From assembly GCA_963422445.2 (NCBI GenBank), contig OY729512.2, positions 5,084,001 to 5,148,000 of the forward strand: 64,000 nt of DNA. The letters are read 5' to 3'. The notes under the pieces are model-generated. The model ran no database searches, was not told the origin of the DNA, and worked only from the letters and a program-made list of their open reading frames with translations. A program made the position numbers and the translations under genes. This DNA comes from G963422445 sp963422445. Lineage in GTDB: Bacteria; Pseudomonadota; Alphaproteobacteria; Thalassobaculales; Thalassobaculaceae. Shown here one piece after another: positions 52,999 to 62,333 of the stretch (positions within the stretch are counted from its first letter, which is position 1; each line of letters starts with the position of its first letter).

Positions 52999-55140
52999 TC
53001 ACGTCGCACCGCGCCGCCAGGCATGATAGCGCTCGACGATACGGAGCAGACGCTCGGGTTTGTGGGCGCGCTTCCACTCTCCGGCCGCATATTTGTTCGC
53101 CTCGGCCAGCGTCGGGTAGATATGGATGGTCGAGAGGATCTTGTTCAGACCGAATCCGTGACGCATCGCGGCAACGAACTCGACGATGAGGTCGCCGGCA
53201 TGTTCCCCGGCAATCGTGACGCCGAGAACCCGGTCCTTGCCCGGCACGGTCAAGACCTTGACGACCCCGTGCGCCTCGCTATCGGCAATGGCTCGATCCA
53301 GATCGTCGATGCCGTAGACTGTCACCTCGTAATCGATACCACGTTCCTTCGCCTCGAGCTCGTTCAAGCCGACCCGCGCCACCTCCGGATCGGTAAATGT
53401 CGCCCAGGGAATCACCGAGTAATCGACCCGGAATTTGCGGAATGTTCCGAACAGCGCGTTGACGGTTGCATACCAGGCCTGGTGGGCCGAGACATGGGTG
53501 AACTGGTACGGGCCGGCGACATCACCGCAGGCAAAGATATTCGGAAAATTGGTCTGGAGATAGTCGTCGACCGCGACGGTCCGGCGCTCCGAGAGCTCGA
53601 CGCCGAGCGTCTCGAGGCCGTACCCGGCAACATTGGCCGTGCGCCCGACCGCAATGATCACCTGATCGAACGAAATCTCCGTCTCGGCGCCTTGATGCTC
53701 ACAGACCAGGATCTTTTCCCCGTCGCGGGTCACGAACGCTTTCGCGCGGTGTTCGACCCGCACATCGATACCTTCGTCAACAAAACAGCGCATCACCATG
53801 TCGGCGATCTCGGGGTCTTCGCGCGGAAGGATCCGGGACAGCATCTCGACCTGGGTCACATTCGATCCGAGCCGCGCGAAACACTGGGTGAGTTCGCTCC
53901 CGATCGGTCCGCCGCCGAGGACCACGAGACGCCGCGGCAGTTCGCGGAGATCCCACAACGTGTCCGAGGTGAGGTAGCCCATGTCGTCAATGCCCGAGAT
54001 CGGCGGGACGAATGGCCGCGCGCCCGCCGCGATGACCACGTTGCGGGTGGTAATTGTCTTCCCGTTAACCTCGACTGTCCACGGCGTCGTCAGAGTCGTA
54101 TCCCCCCTGATACAATCGACCCCGAGCCCCTCGTAACGCTCGACCGAGTCGTGCGGTTCAACGGCGCTGATCACCCCTTGAACCCGATCCATCACCTGTC
54201 CGAAATCAACATCGATCGCCGTCGGCGTGAGCCCATAACGGTCCGCATGCCGCGCCTGATGCACCAGCTTGGCCGATCGGATCAGCGCCTTCGACGGTAC
54301 GCAGCCGGTGTTCAGGCAGTCCCCGCCCATCCGGTTACGCTCGATGAGGCTGACCTTCGCCTTCACCATTGCAGCGATATAGGCGCAGACGAGGCCGGCC
54401 GAGCCGGCGCCAATGACCACGAGGTCACGATCGAACCGGGCCGGGCGTCGCCAGCCGGCATAGGCGCGCCGGGTCTTGAAAACGCCGACGACCCATCTCG
54501 CGATGAATGGAAAGACCCCGAGCAGCGCGAAGGATCCGATAAGAGCCGGGGAAAGAATTCCCTGCAATGAATCGATGCGCGCAAGTTGGGTGCCGGCATT
54601 CACGTAGACAATGGTTCCTGCAAGCATCCCGAGTTGGCTCACGATTGCGAAGGTGAGCGTTCGCATCGACGTGAGACCCATGACCAGATTGATAACGAAG
54701 AACGGAAACGCTGGCACCAGCCGCATGGTAAACAGATAAAATGCTCCGTCCCGCTCGACTCCGGCATTGATGGTCTTCAGGCGGTCTCCGTAACGCCGCT
54801 GGATCCCTTCCAGGAGAAAATATCGCGAGACGAGGAATGCGATCGTAGCGCCGAGGGTCGACGCGAAAGAAACGACGATAGTCCCCCAAAGCAGCCCGAA
54901 TATCGCCCCTCCGGCCAGAGTCAGGATGGTGGCGCCCGGCAGAGACAGCCCGGTGACCGCCACATAGGCGACGAAATACGCAAAGAGGGACGCGATCGGA
55001 TATTGTTGATAGATCGCATCAATATCCGCCTGACGTGACTTGAGGTATTCGAGTTCGAGATAGCGGCCAAAGTCGAAAACAATAAATACGGCGACGAGCG
55101 CCGCGATCACGACGATAACTGCGATCTTGCCTTTGCTCAT
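52999..55140 (-). CDS. VTT/TVP38-domain fused to pyridine nucleotide-disulfide oxidoreductase
   Basis: A 713-residue fusion. Residues 1 to about 235 are a VTT (DedA/TVP38-like) membrane domain with FVAYVAVTGLSLPGATILTL, GGAIFGLLWGTIVVSFASTL and MRLVPAFPFFVINLVMGLTS. From about 240 a flavoprotein follows: LVVIGAGSAGLVCAYIAAMV (FAD site), MGGDCLNTGCVPSKALIRSA (redox CxxxxC), LVVLGGGPIGSELTQCFARL (NAD(P) site), and near the C-terminus STIHIYPTLAEANKYAAG with the His of mercuric or lipoamide reductases. It would place a disulfide reductase at the inner membrane. Fusions of this type are known but not assigned a clear substrate. Confidence 0.88.
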   Translation of the reverse strand: MSKGKIAVIVVIAALVAVFIVFDFGRYLELEYLKSRQADIDAIYQQYPIASLFAYFVAYVAVTGLSLPGATILTLAGGAIFGLLWGTIVVSFASTLGATIAFLVSRYFLLEGIQRRYGDRLKTINAGVERDGAFYLFTMRLVPAFPFFVINLVMGLTSMRTLTFAIVSQLGMLAGTIVYVNAGTQLARIDSLQGILSPALIGSFALLGVFPFIARWVVGVFKTRRAYAGWRRPARFDRDLVVIGAGSAGLVCAYIAAMVKAKVSLIERNRMGGDCLNTGCVPSKALIRSAKLVHQARHADRYGLTPTAIDVDFGQVMDRVQGVISAVEPHDSVERYEGLGVDCIRGDTTLTTPWTVEVNGKTITTRNVVIAAGARPFVPPISGIDDMGYLTSDTLWDLRELPRRLVVLGGGPIGSELTQCFARLGSNVTQVEMLSRILPREDPEIADMVMRCFVDEGIDVRVEHRAKAFVTRDGEKILVCEHQGAETEISFDQVIIAVGRTANVAGYGLETLGVELSERRTVAVDDYLQTNFPNIFACGDVAGPYQFTHVSAHQAWYATVNALFGTFRKFRVDYSVIPWATFTDPEVARVGLNELEAKERGIDYEVTVYGIDDLDRAIADSEAHGVVKVLTVPGKDRVLGVTIAGEHAGDLIVEFVAAMRHGFGLNKILSTIHIYPTLAEANKYAAGEWKRAHKPERLLRIVERYHAWRRGAT

Positions 55141-55864
55141 GATGTGTTCCCCGTCTGCCCGGCCCGGGCGTCAATGAGTCCCGACAGTCCAGATGGGAAA
55201 ATAGATGATCTGGAGTAACTGCCCAGGTATCATGTTGCCACGGCGACCCCTTGCTAAATTGAGCGCCAGTCGAGCGGTACTTTGACAACGTACAGCGAAG
55301 TCATTTTCACAAATTGGTCCGTAAACGAGTAAATCGCCAGAGAAAACGAGCCGCAAAAAAATCGTCTAAACTGGAAAAATGGCAAAACCACGCCAAATCA
55401 CTGATAGTATCGTCATGAGTGATGTTCATCTGTCCTACCTGTCGAACTCACTCGATGGTTCCTGGAGGCAACTCATAGGATTGGCTCATCGGCGTCACGA
55501 CATGTCGGATAGGGTCTGGCTGTTGCTGGAGCCTCATCTGTCTGGCCGAGCGGGAAGTTGGGGTGGGGTGGCACAGGATAATCGACGGTTCATTAATGCG
55601 GTCTTGCTGGATTCTGCGCACCGGCGCTCCCTGGCGTGATTTGCCGCTGGACTATGGAGACTGGAAAATACCCATCGCCGGTTCTGTCGCTGGCGGGACA
55701 AGGGACTCTGGGGGGCGTTGCTGGAGTATCTGGTGGATGAGCCGGACGATGAGTGGCTGATGATTGACGCCAGTCATCTCAAGGTCCATCCCCATGCGAG
55801 CGGTGCGATCGGTGGCAATCAGGCGATGGATCGCACAAAAGGGGGCTGAACACGACGCTGCACC

Positions 55865-57047
55865 TAGTGTCCTGTACGCAAAGTTCGTATTGTTAAGGGG
55901 GTGGTGTCGATTCGGGGGGCATGGTGATGCGACTTTCGGTGGAGATCAAGCTGAGCGCGGACGAGCGCAACGAGCTTGAGCGGCTGGCGCGCGGGCGCAA
56001 AGTCTGGCGAGGCCTGTCCGATCGGGCGCACATCGTGCTGCTGGCGGCCGAAGGGCTTACCAATGTGCAGATTGGGAGCGTGCTGGGCGTGACCAGCCAG
56101 ACCGCCAGGAAGTGGCGCAATCGCTTCGCAGAGCATCGTCTTGACGGGCTTGACGACGAGCCGCGCTCCGGCCGTCCCCGGCGCATCGATGACGACGCCG
56201 TGGCCGAGGTGGTGCGCAAGACGCTTGAGGAGAAGCCTCGTGACGCGACCCAATGGAGCACGCGCTCGATGGCGCAGGCGACGGGGTATGCGCCGTCGAC
56301 GGTCAATCGCATCTGGCGAGCCTTTTCCCTTCAGCCGCACAGGAGCGAGACCTTCAAGCTCTCGGCAGACCCCTACTTCGTGGACAAGACGCGCGACATC
56401 GTGGGGCTCTACGTGGACCCGCCGCAGCATGCCATGGTCCTCTGCGTGGACGAGAAATCGCAGGTTCAGGCCCTCGATCGCACCCAGCCGCTGCTGCCGC
56501 TGCGCCCGGGGCAGGTCGAGCGGCGCACTCACGATTACAAGCGCAACGGCACGACCTCGCTCTTCGCAGCCCTTGACGTCGCCACAGGCAAGGTCATCGG
56601 ACAGTGCTATCGGCGCCACCGCAGCGTGGAGTTCCGCAAGTTCCTGGATCACGTCGAGGCCAACGTGCCGCCCGACCTCGAGATCCACATCGTCATGGAC
56701 AACTACTCGACCCACAAGACGAAGACGATCCGCGACGGGTTCGCCCGGCGACCGCGCTGGCATGTTCACGTCACCCCGACCTCTGCCTCGTGGCTCAACC
56801 AAGTCGAGCGCTTCTTCGCCGATCTGACAGAGAAGCAGATCCGGCGCGGGGTTCACCGATCGACCGTCGAGCTGGAGCAGGCGATCACCGGGTACATCGA
56901 CACCGTCAACGAGGACCCCAAGCCCTTCCGCTGGCACAAGACAGCCGATGAAATCCTGGCGTCCATCAAGCGCTTCTGCCTCAGGACCCTCGAAACCGCT
57001 GCAGCCGCAACATCATAACGGTACGAACTTTGGAATCAGGACACTAG
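55865..57047 (+). mobile_element. IS630-family element type 2, copy 3
   Basis: Same TAGTGTCCTG-type ends and CTAG target as copies 1 and 2. Located inside the IS427-group element. Confidence 0.93.
55921..57018 (+). CDS. IS630 transposase type 2 (intact)
   Basis: 365 residues, differing from copy 1 by a single visible change (HVHVTPTSAS in place of HVHFTPTSAS) and sharing TIRDGFARRPRW with it. All DDE segments are present. The near-identity of three copies points to very recent transposition. Confidence 0.92.
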   Translation: MVMRLSVEIKLSADERNELERLARGRKVWRGLSDRAHIVLLAAEGLTNVQIGSVLGVTSQTARKWRNRFAEHRLDGLDDEPRSGRPRRIDDDAVAEVVRKTLEEKPRDATQWSTRSMAQATGYAPSTVNRIWRAFSLQPHRSETFKLSADPYFVDKTRDIVGLYVDPPQHAMVLCVDEKSQVQALDRTQPLLPLRPGQVERRTHDYKRNGTTSLFAALDVATGKVIGQCYRRHRSVEFRKFLDHVEANVPPDLEIHIVMDNYSTHKTKTIRDGFARRPRWHVHVTPTSASWLNQVERFFADLTEKQIRRGVHRSTVELEQAITGYIDTVNEDPKPFRWHKTADEILASIKRFCLRTLETAAAATS

Positions 57048-57430
57048 CTGTGGACGCGCATGGGATGCCGGTGCGGGTGTTGGTGACCGAGGGGACGGCA
57101 GCAGATTGCAGTCAAGCGGTCGAGCTGATTGAAGGGATAGATGCCGAGTCCTTGTTGGCGGACAAGGCCTATAACACGACTGCCATCCTGTCTTGTTGTG
57201 AGGAGCATGAAGTCATTGCGGTGATTCCGCCGAAGCGCAACCACAAGCACCCCAGAACGTATGATGTCCCTCTCTACCGGCGCCGGCATTTGGTGGAGAA
57301 CGCCTTTCTGTGGCTCAAGCGTTGGCGTGGGATTGCCACACGATACGCCAGGAATGCCGCACCGTTTCTTGCCGCGGTGCAGATCCGGTGTCTGGCGCTC
57401 TGGGCTGGCTTTTCGTGACGACACTATCTA

Positions 57431-57787
57431 GCGTGGGATCACCTTGGTGTCAGAGCATTGGCCATAGCGGATTCATGTCCCCTGGCGCTAGGATTGCCGG
57501 TCTGTAGTACCGCGGCAGGATGGTCCCGGGTTCGCCCGTCCTGCATAGTGCATTGCGTTATTTCCGCGCCGTTCATATAGTGACGCTGGAAACCGCGCGG
57601 CGGAACGGAACCCGCTTTCCCCGGCGCTCGGCTGACGCTGCCGTTCAAGAGCCCCCGGACCAACCGCCTCGTAGAACACTTCGCATCATTTGGTTGCATC
57701 CCTGACCGGGGAGCGGTTACGGGACGCTTTTCGACAGCTGAGCCCCACACCGACCGCCATTTCGACCGCTTTAATCGGGCCTGCTTC
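57431..57787. other. Intergenic region upstream of cinA
   Basis: No gene is supported. Minus-strand frames here overlap the start of cinA and have no family signal. The region should contain the cinA promoter. Confidence 0.5.
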
Positions 57788-59059
57788 ATGCGCATCGAAA
57801 TCCTCTGCACCGGCGACGAAATCCTCACCGGAAAGACAGTGAACACCAACTACAGCCACATCGCACGCCGATTGGGCGAAACCGGGCTGACAATGCACTG
57901 GGGAACCACAGTCGGTGACGACCGGGCTAGCCTCCTGGATGCCTTTCGTCTCGCATCCGAGCGCGCCGACGCCGTGATCGTCAACGGTGGCCTCGGTCCG
58001 ACAGTGGACGATCTCTCGCAGGAAGTCGCGGCGCAGGCTGCCGGCGTCGATCTGATGCTCGATACGGACTGGATGGCCCGCATGGAAGATTTCTACACCC
58101 GGCGTGGCCGGATCATGCCACCCAACAACCGCAAACAAGCCATGCTGCCGGCAACGGCTGAATTCATCGACAATCCGATCGGCACTGCTTGCGGATTCGC
58201 GCTCGATATCGGCAAGGCCCGGTTCTTCTTCACCCCGGGCGTTCCCCGCGAAATGCGCCGGATGATCGATGAACAGGTCATCCCGCGCCTTCTCGATCTG
58301 AGTGGAATCAAGGTGGTGACACGCCTCAAGCGCTTCCACTCTTTCGGGATTGGCGAATCACGAGCCGACCAGATGTTGAACGGCATCGAGACCCTAGGAT
58401 CCGATGACAACATAAAACTTGGTTTCCAGGCTCACTATCCACAACTCGAAACCAAGTTGATGGCTCGGGCAACGAGCGAGGCCGAACTCGACACGATACT
58501 AGCCCCTGTCGAAGCGGCCGTGCGCGAGCGTCTCGGCAACTTCATCATCGCGGAGGACGATCAGACACTTGAAGGCGCCGTGATCGACGCTCTGCAAAGA
58601 TGTGGCGGCAGCCTGGCAACCGCGGAGATGTTCACCGGCGGCGCGGTCGCGGCCCGTTTCGTGCCCAGGACCAACGTGGCGGATCCATTTCGGCGGGGTG
58701 TCGTGTCGCGCGACCTGTCGCAACTGATGGCAGTCGCCGGCCTCGGCCTCGACCCGTCACTCGATGGCTGCAATACCGTCACTGCAACCAGGGTCGCCGG
58801 AGCGCTGCGCGAGCGGTGCGGCACCAGTCACGCTCTGACCGTGCTGATCCATCTTGACGATGGCGCCGACCGGATCGAATTCGGCGGCACGATCTGCGTC
58901 GGGCTCGCCGACGAAACCGGAACCAGCGCCCGCGAGGCCCGCATGCTCGGAGGCCGTGACTGGGTACGCCTAGGTGCCACCGACCTCGCCATCGACTGTC
59001 TGCGTCGCCATCTCAACGGCCTGCCGATTAACGAACAGATCGACTTCGAGAAACGTTGA
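57788..59059 (+). CDS. cinA: CinA-like protein (MoCF-binding domain plus PncC-like domain)
   Basis: The 423-residue protein begins MRIEILCTGDEILTGKTVNT (the usual CinA opening) and has DAVIVNGGLGPTVDDLSQEV, MPPNNRKQAMLPATAEFIDN and FFFTPGVPREMRRMIDEQVI, the molybdopterin-binding-like COG1058 domain. The C-terminal part (about 260-400) is the PncC-like NMN deamidase fold, but its AESCTGG motif reads ATAEMFTGGAVAARF, so the usual Ser is not there. ADP-ribose pyrophosphatase and NMN deamidase activities are known for the family; the second may be lost here. Confidence 0.88.
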   Translation: MRIEILCTGDEILTGKTVNTNYSHIARRLGETGLTMHWGTTVGDDRASLLDAFRLASERADAVIVNGGLGPTVDDLSQEVAAQAAGVDLMLDTDWMARMEDFYTRRGRIMPPNNRKQAMLPATAEFIDNPIGTACGFALDIGKARFFFTPGVPREMRRMIDEQVIPRLLDLSGIKVVTRLKRFHSFGIGESRADQMLNGIETLGSDDNIKLGFQAHYPQLETKLMARATSEAELDTILAPVEAAVRERLGNFIIAEDDQTLEGAVIDALQRCGGSLATAEMFTGGAVAARFVPRTNVADPFRRGVVSRDLSQLMAVAGLGLDPSLDGCNTVTATRVAGALRERCGTSHALTVLIHLDDGADRIEFGGTICVGLADETGTSAREARMLGGRDWVRLGATDLAIDCLRRHLNGLPINEQIDFEKR

Positions 59060-59192
59060 ACAGGAGGTCGGCCAGCGCGCGCGAAGACCAAAATCGAGGC
59101 CGTGTCGACAGCCCACTTGCGACACATCCGTTTCCTGCCGATTATGCAAATTCGACATCGATTGCGCAGCCAAGATGCGAAACAGGACGCCA

Positions 59193-60050
59193 ATGACAGA
59201 AACACTGACTTCGGAACAGGTCGAACGCTACCGTCACGACGGCTTCGTCAGTCCAATCGCCGTGCTGAGCGCCGAACGTGTCGGGATCCTGCGACAGCAA
59301 TACGACAGATTTCGGGAACGACTGGGATCCGAAGCCGACACCGTGTTCCGGACCAAGCCCCATCTGGTACTGCCATGGCTCTACGATCTCGTGCAGGATC
59401 CCGCGATTACCGGCCCGGCAAGCGCCCTGCTCGGTTCCGACCTTCTCGTCTGGGGATCCAGCTTCTTTTCCAAATCGGCCGGCGACCCGAGCTTTGTTAG
59501 CTGGCATCAGGACGCGAACTACTGGGGCCTGGAACCGCACGAGGTTCTTACCGCGTGGATCGCGTTCACCCCGAGCCGGCGCGAAAACGGCTGCATGCGT
59601 ATGGTTCCCGGAACCCATAAAGGCCCGGCCTTCGCCCATCGCGACACTTATGACGAAAACAACCTGCTGAGCCGCGGACAGGAAATCGCCGTCGACATTG
59701 ACGAATCGGACGCCGTCGATATCGTCCTCGAACCGGGCGAAATGTCGTTACATCATGTCGGTATCGTACATGGCTCCGAGCCCAACAGCAGCACCATGCC
59801 GAGGATCGGATACGCGATCCGGTTTATTGCAACCCATGTCCGACAAGTCGGTGGACGAACGACCGCGACTCTGGCTGCCGGCACCGACAGATTCGATCAT
59901 TTCGATCAGGAGAAACGACCTGATGCCGAATACGATCCGACGTCACAAGCGTCGCGCCTCGACGCCCTCGCCCGCCAACATCGCATCCTCTACGCTGGCG
60001 CCCCCGAAGACAGCGGCAGAATACGCGTCCGGTCCGACGACGCACGTTGA
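59193..60050 (+). CDS. Phytanoyl-CoA dioxygenase (PhyH) family oxygenase
   Basis: From MTETLTSEQVERYRHDGFVS, about 285 residues. The HxD metal site is in SFVSWHQDANYWGLEPHEVL, the jelly-roll follows with GCMRMVPGTHKGPAFAHRDT, and the distal His is in MSLHHVGIVHGSEPNSS with the Arg in RIGYAIRFIATHVRQ. Similar in layout to the protein at 15917 but clearly diverged. The longer upstream frame overlaps cinA and is rejected. Substrate unknown. Confidence 0.88.
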   Translation: MTETLTSEQVERYRHDGFVSPIAVLSAERVGILRQQYDRFRERLGSEADTVFRTKPHLVLPWLYDLVQDPAITGPASALLGSDLLVWGSSFFSKSAGDPSFVSWHQDANYWGLEPHEVLTAWIAFTPSRRENGCMRMVPGTHKGPAFAHRDTYDENNLLSRGQEIAVDIDESDAVDIVLEPGEMSLHHVGIVHGSEPNSSTMPRIGYAIRFIATHVRQVGGRTTATLAAGTDRFDHFDQEKRPDAEYDPTSQASRLDALARQHRILYAGAPEDSGRIRVRSDDAR

Positions 60051-60108
60051 GTTAGCACGCTGGCCCGGGCAAAGCCAAGGGTTGTCTCAAATGTCCGAAC
60101 GCTGCGAA

Positions 60109-60183
60109 TGGTGGGCGCGGCTGGGATTGAACCAGCGACCCCTACGATGTCAACGTAGTGCTCTCCCGCTGAGCTACGCGCCC
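60109..60183 (-). tRNA. tRNA-Val(GAC), CCA encoded
   Basis: The minus strand gives a full cloverleaf: acceptor GGGCGCG pairing with CGCGCCC, D-arm GCTCAGCGGGAGAGC, anticodon stem CTACG with loop TTGACAT (anticodon GAC, valine) closed by CGTAG, T-arm GCTGGTTCAATCCCAGC, discriminator A and encoded CCA. Confidence 0.95.
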
Positions 60184-60319
60184 GATGGGTCGACCAGACA
60201 GATCGACCTGAACAGGGATATCGTTATACCCAAGATGAAAAGTTTGACAAGCCCGTATCGGCATCCCCGGTTTCACCAAACCGGATGACAGCCTCGTTCA
60301 ATTGCTTTAACTCACGCTC

Positions 60320-61276
60320 ATGTCAAGAACACGCCTCGACCCGGAGTTCACGATCGACCGACCCCCTCGACCGTCCCGAAAGCATGCCCGTAACGCCGCC
60401 GCCGTCCGGATCCGGTGGCCAGCCCGGCAAAGCCTGCCGGTCGTTGTCGCGTCGCCGCATAGCGGGCGTATCTATTCCCGGACCTTTCTGGCGCAGACGG
60501 CGTTGCCCCGGCGACGTTTGCGATCGTCAGAAGACTGTTTTGTAGACGAGATCTTTGCCACCACGCCGGACCTCGGCGCACCATTGTTGCTAGCCCTGTT
60601 CCCAAGGGTCTTCATTGACGTAAACCGCAACCCGTACGAACTCGACCCGGCCATGTATGACGGTCCGCTGCCAAGTTATGTGACGACGCGCAATGCGCGT
60701 ATTGCCGCCGGCCTCGGTACCATTGCCAGGGTCGTGTCGGCCTCGGAACCGATCTATCACGACAAATTGAGTTTTGCAGACGTCGAAGAGCGGGTGACGA
60801 CCTGCTATAGCCCCTATCATCAAGCCCTCTCCGCCCTAATCGAAGAGACTCGGGCCCGGTTCGGTTACTGCGTTCTGCTCGACTGTCATTCCATGCCTTC
60901 GGAGGCAGCCATGCAACATGACCGCGCCACCGACAGAACGCACATGCTTGATATCGTACTCGGAGACTGCCACGCCACAGCCTGTCACCCCGCCATCACG
61001 GCAGAAGCCGAAACACGGCTCACCGCCATGGGATATTCCGTTCAGCGAAACAAACCCTATGCCGGCGGGTTCGTCACACGGCACTATGGCCGGCCCGAAG
61101 AGAAAGTCCATGCGCTTCAGATCGAATTGAACCGCGGCCTCTACATGGACGAAACCCGCATTCGCCGGCGCCGCGCCTGTATTGCCGATCTTGCCGGCAA
61201 CATGACCGAACTGATTCGCGCAATCGGCACACTCGAAATTCCGGACGTCCCGCAGCTGGCCGTTGCGGCCGAATAA
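60320..61276 (+). CDS. N-formylglutamate amidohydrolase family protein
   Basis: The 318-residue protein shows PVVVASPHSGRIYSRTFLAQ (zinc His in SPHSG), SSEDCFVDEIFATTPDLGAP, FPRVFIDVNRNPYELDP, LLDCHSMPSEAA and ALQIELNRGLYMDE, all typical of the FGase family. It deformylates N-formylglutamate or related N-formyl amino acids, as at the end of histidine degradation. No hut genes are nearby. Start is the ATG at 60320. Confidence 0.9.
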   Translation: MSRTRLDPEFTIDRPPRPSRKHARNAAAVRIRWPARQSLPVVVASPHSGRIYSRTFLAQTALPRRRLRSSEDCFVDEIFATTPDLGAPLLLALFPRVFIDVNRNPYELDPAMYDGPLPSYVTTRNARIAAGLGTIARVVSASEPIYHDKLSFADVEERVTTCYSPYHQALSALIEETRARFGYCVLLDCHSMPSEAAMQHDRATDRTHMLDIVLGDCHATACHPAITAEAETRLTAMGYSVQRNKPYAGGFVTRHYGRPEEKVHALQIELNRGLYMDETRIRRRRACIADLAGNMTELIRAIGTLEIPDVPQLAVAAE

Positions 61277-61338
61277 AAACAACCCGGATCGAAGGATCAC
61301 CGAACGTCAGTTCAAACTATCGCGGTTGTGACCAACCC

Positions 61339-61728
61339 TCAGGCACCGTTCTGCTCGTCCGGCGACACAGCCCTGTCCACCTTCTGCGACCGCTTGTCAC
61401 GATCGACCCGGCCAAGTTCCGTGCGGTAGATTGACTTGCCGAACGGGCGGTTCCTGATCTCCTCGATATGGCCCGTATCCCAAGGCCTGTAGACCTCGAA
61501 TATCAAACGTTCGCGGGCCCATTCGTCATCGACCATCTGCGATCGGAATATCATGAAATGAATTCCGAAAATCATGCACCAGGCCATCGTCGGCCAGAAT
61601 GTCGCCCAGCCATCAAGAAAAAAGAAATCGACGACCATCATGGCACCAAGACCGACAACGAACAGAGTCTGATGCCAGCGATAACTGGCAAGAAGCACTT
61701 GATTCAGCCAGTCGATGGTCATCGGCAT
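61339..61728 (-). CDS. Small two-helix membrane protein (2TM-type), TRAP cluster
   Basis: From MPMTIDWLNQVLLASYRWHQ (ATG 61726-61728, after GCGGGCGGGGT), about 129 residues with two membrane helices (roughly 22-40 and 46-65) and a polar C-terminal tail containing ERLIFEVYRPWDTGHIEEIR. It is 11 bases downstream of the next membrane gene and in the same direction, so part of the TRAP unit. Function unknown; the longer frame would overlap that gene. Confidence 0.6.
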   Translation of the reverse strand: MPMTIDWLNQVLLASYRWHQTLFVVGLGAMMVVDFFFLDGWATFWPTMAWCMIFGIHFMIFRSQMVDDEWARERLIFEVYRPWDTGHIEEIRNRPFGKSIYRTELGRVDRDKRSQKVDRAVSPDEQNGA

Positions 61729-61739
61729 ACCCCGCCCGC

Positions 61740-62219
61740 TCAAAACAGGCGACGGCGCTGCCGGTTCTGCACCGGCCGATGCGGCAATGCAGTATAAACC
61801 CTGCAGATCATGATCACCCGCCACATATAACGGAGCAGCCCGAGAACCACGACCAGCAACACCAGCTCATCAATCAACACCATGTTCTCCGGAAATCCGA
61901 AGACGAACAATGTTCCGAGAACCAGCACTGGTGCACTGGCCGCATAAATGGCAGCGTACACGGTCTTCACCGTACCGACGAGAACAGCGGCAGCAACCAT
62001 TGTAAAGCAATATATCGCGGCCACTTTCGAGACCCCGTAGGGTGCCTGCCCGGTCATCGAGGCAAATGTCGCGACACCAAACAGAACCGTCGCCATCAAT
62101 GCGAAAAAGAACAGTTCGCTGTCTGCCTGACCGCGACTCAGCTTGCCAACTGCCGTGAAATACGGCGTCGTCTCATCGTCCCAGACATAACGCTTCAGAA
62201 AGTTCTGCCATTTGAACAT
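61740..62219 (-). CDS. Membrane protein of the TRAP cluster, unknown function
   Basis: The 159-residue protein MFKWQNFLKRYVWDDETTPY has four predicted helices (about 38-58, 68-86, 90-112, 115-138). Its N-terminus resembles small proteins encoded beside TRAP transporters of this type. It lies 114 bases downstream of dctQ. No further assignment. Confidence 0.6.
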   Translation of the reverse strand: MFKWQNFLKRYVWDDETTPYFTAVGKLSRGQADSELFFFALMATVLFGVATFASMTGQAPYGVSKVAAIYCFTMVAAAVLVGTVKTVYAAIYAASAPVLVLGTLFVFGFPENMVLIDELVLLVVVLGLLRYMWRVIMICRVYTALPHRPVQNRQRRRLF

Positions 62220-62333
62220 CCGTGCGTCTTCCCGCTATCCTGTCTGTGCACTGCAAATTCAAGGGGCGCCCGTCGGATGACCGTCGAGCGCCCCTCATGC
62301 AGCCGGTCGTTGGAACCGCGACACGACCCCAGT

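Larger units (their letters stand above)
55502..57418 (+). pseudogene. IS427-group transposase, split by IS630 and frameshifted
   Basis: Pieces in order: MSDRVWLLLEPHLSGRAG, DNRRFINAVL, WILRTGAPWRDLPLDYGDW, LMIDASHLKVHPHA and GGNQAMDRTKGG. After the IS630 come VDAHGMPVRVLVTEGTAAD, LLADKAYNTTAILSCCEEH and YRRRHLVENAFLWLKRWRGI. Frame changes include an extra C near 55608, one A too few in AAAATACCC near 55667, and one G too few before TGAACACG near 55848. The last two are in homopolymer runs. Inactive as read. Confidence 0.85.
55401..57430 (+). mobile_element. IS427-group (IS5 family) element interrupted by IS630 type 2
   Basis: Left end CTGATAGTATCGTCATGA and right end, read back, CTAGATAGTGTCGTCACGA are inverted repeats. 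An IS630 copy sits at 55865-57047 at a CTAG within the transposase. Removing it restores the reading ACG-CTG-CAC-CTA-GCT-GTG-GAC. The 42191-42376 remnant belongs to the same group. Confidence 0.85.

Noticed and set aside
52939..54570. 543-codon plus-strand frame
   Set aside because: Antisense shadow of the VTT-flavoprotein fusion.
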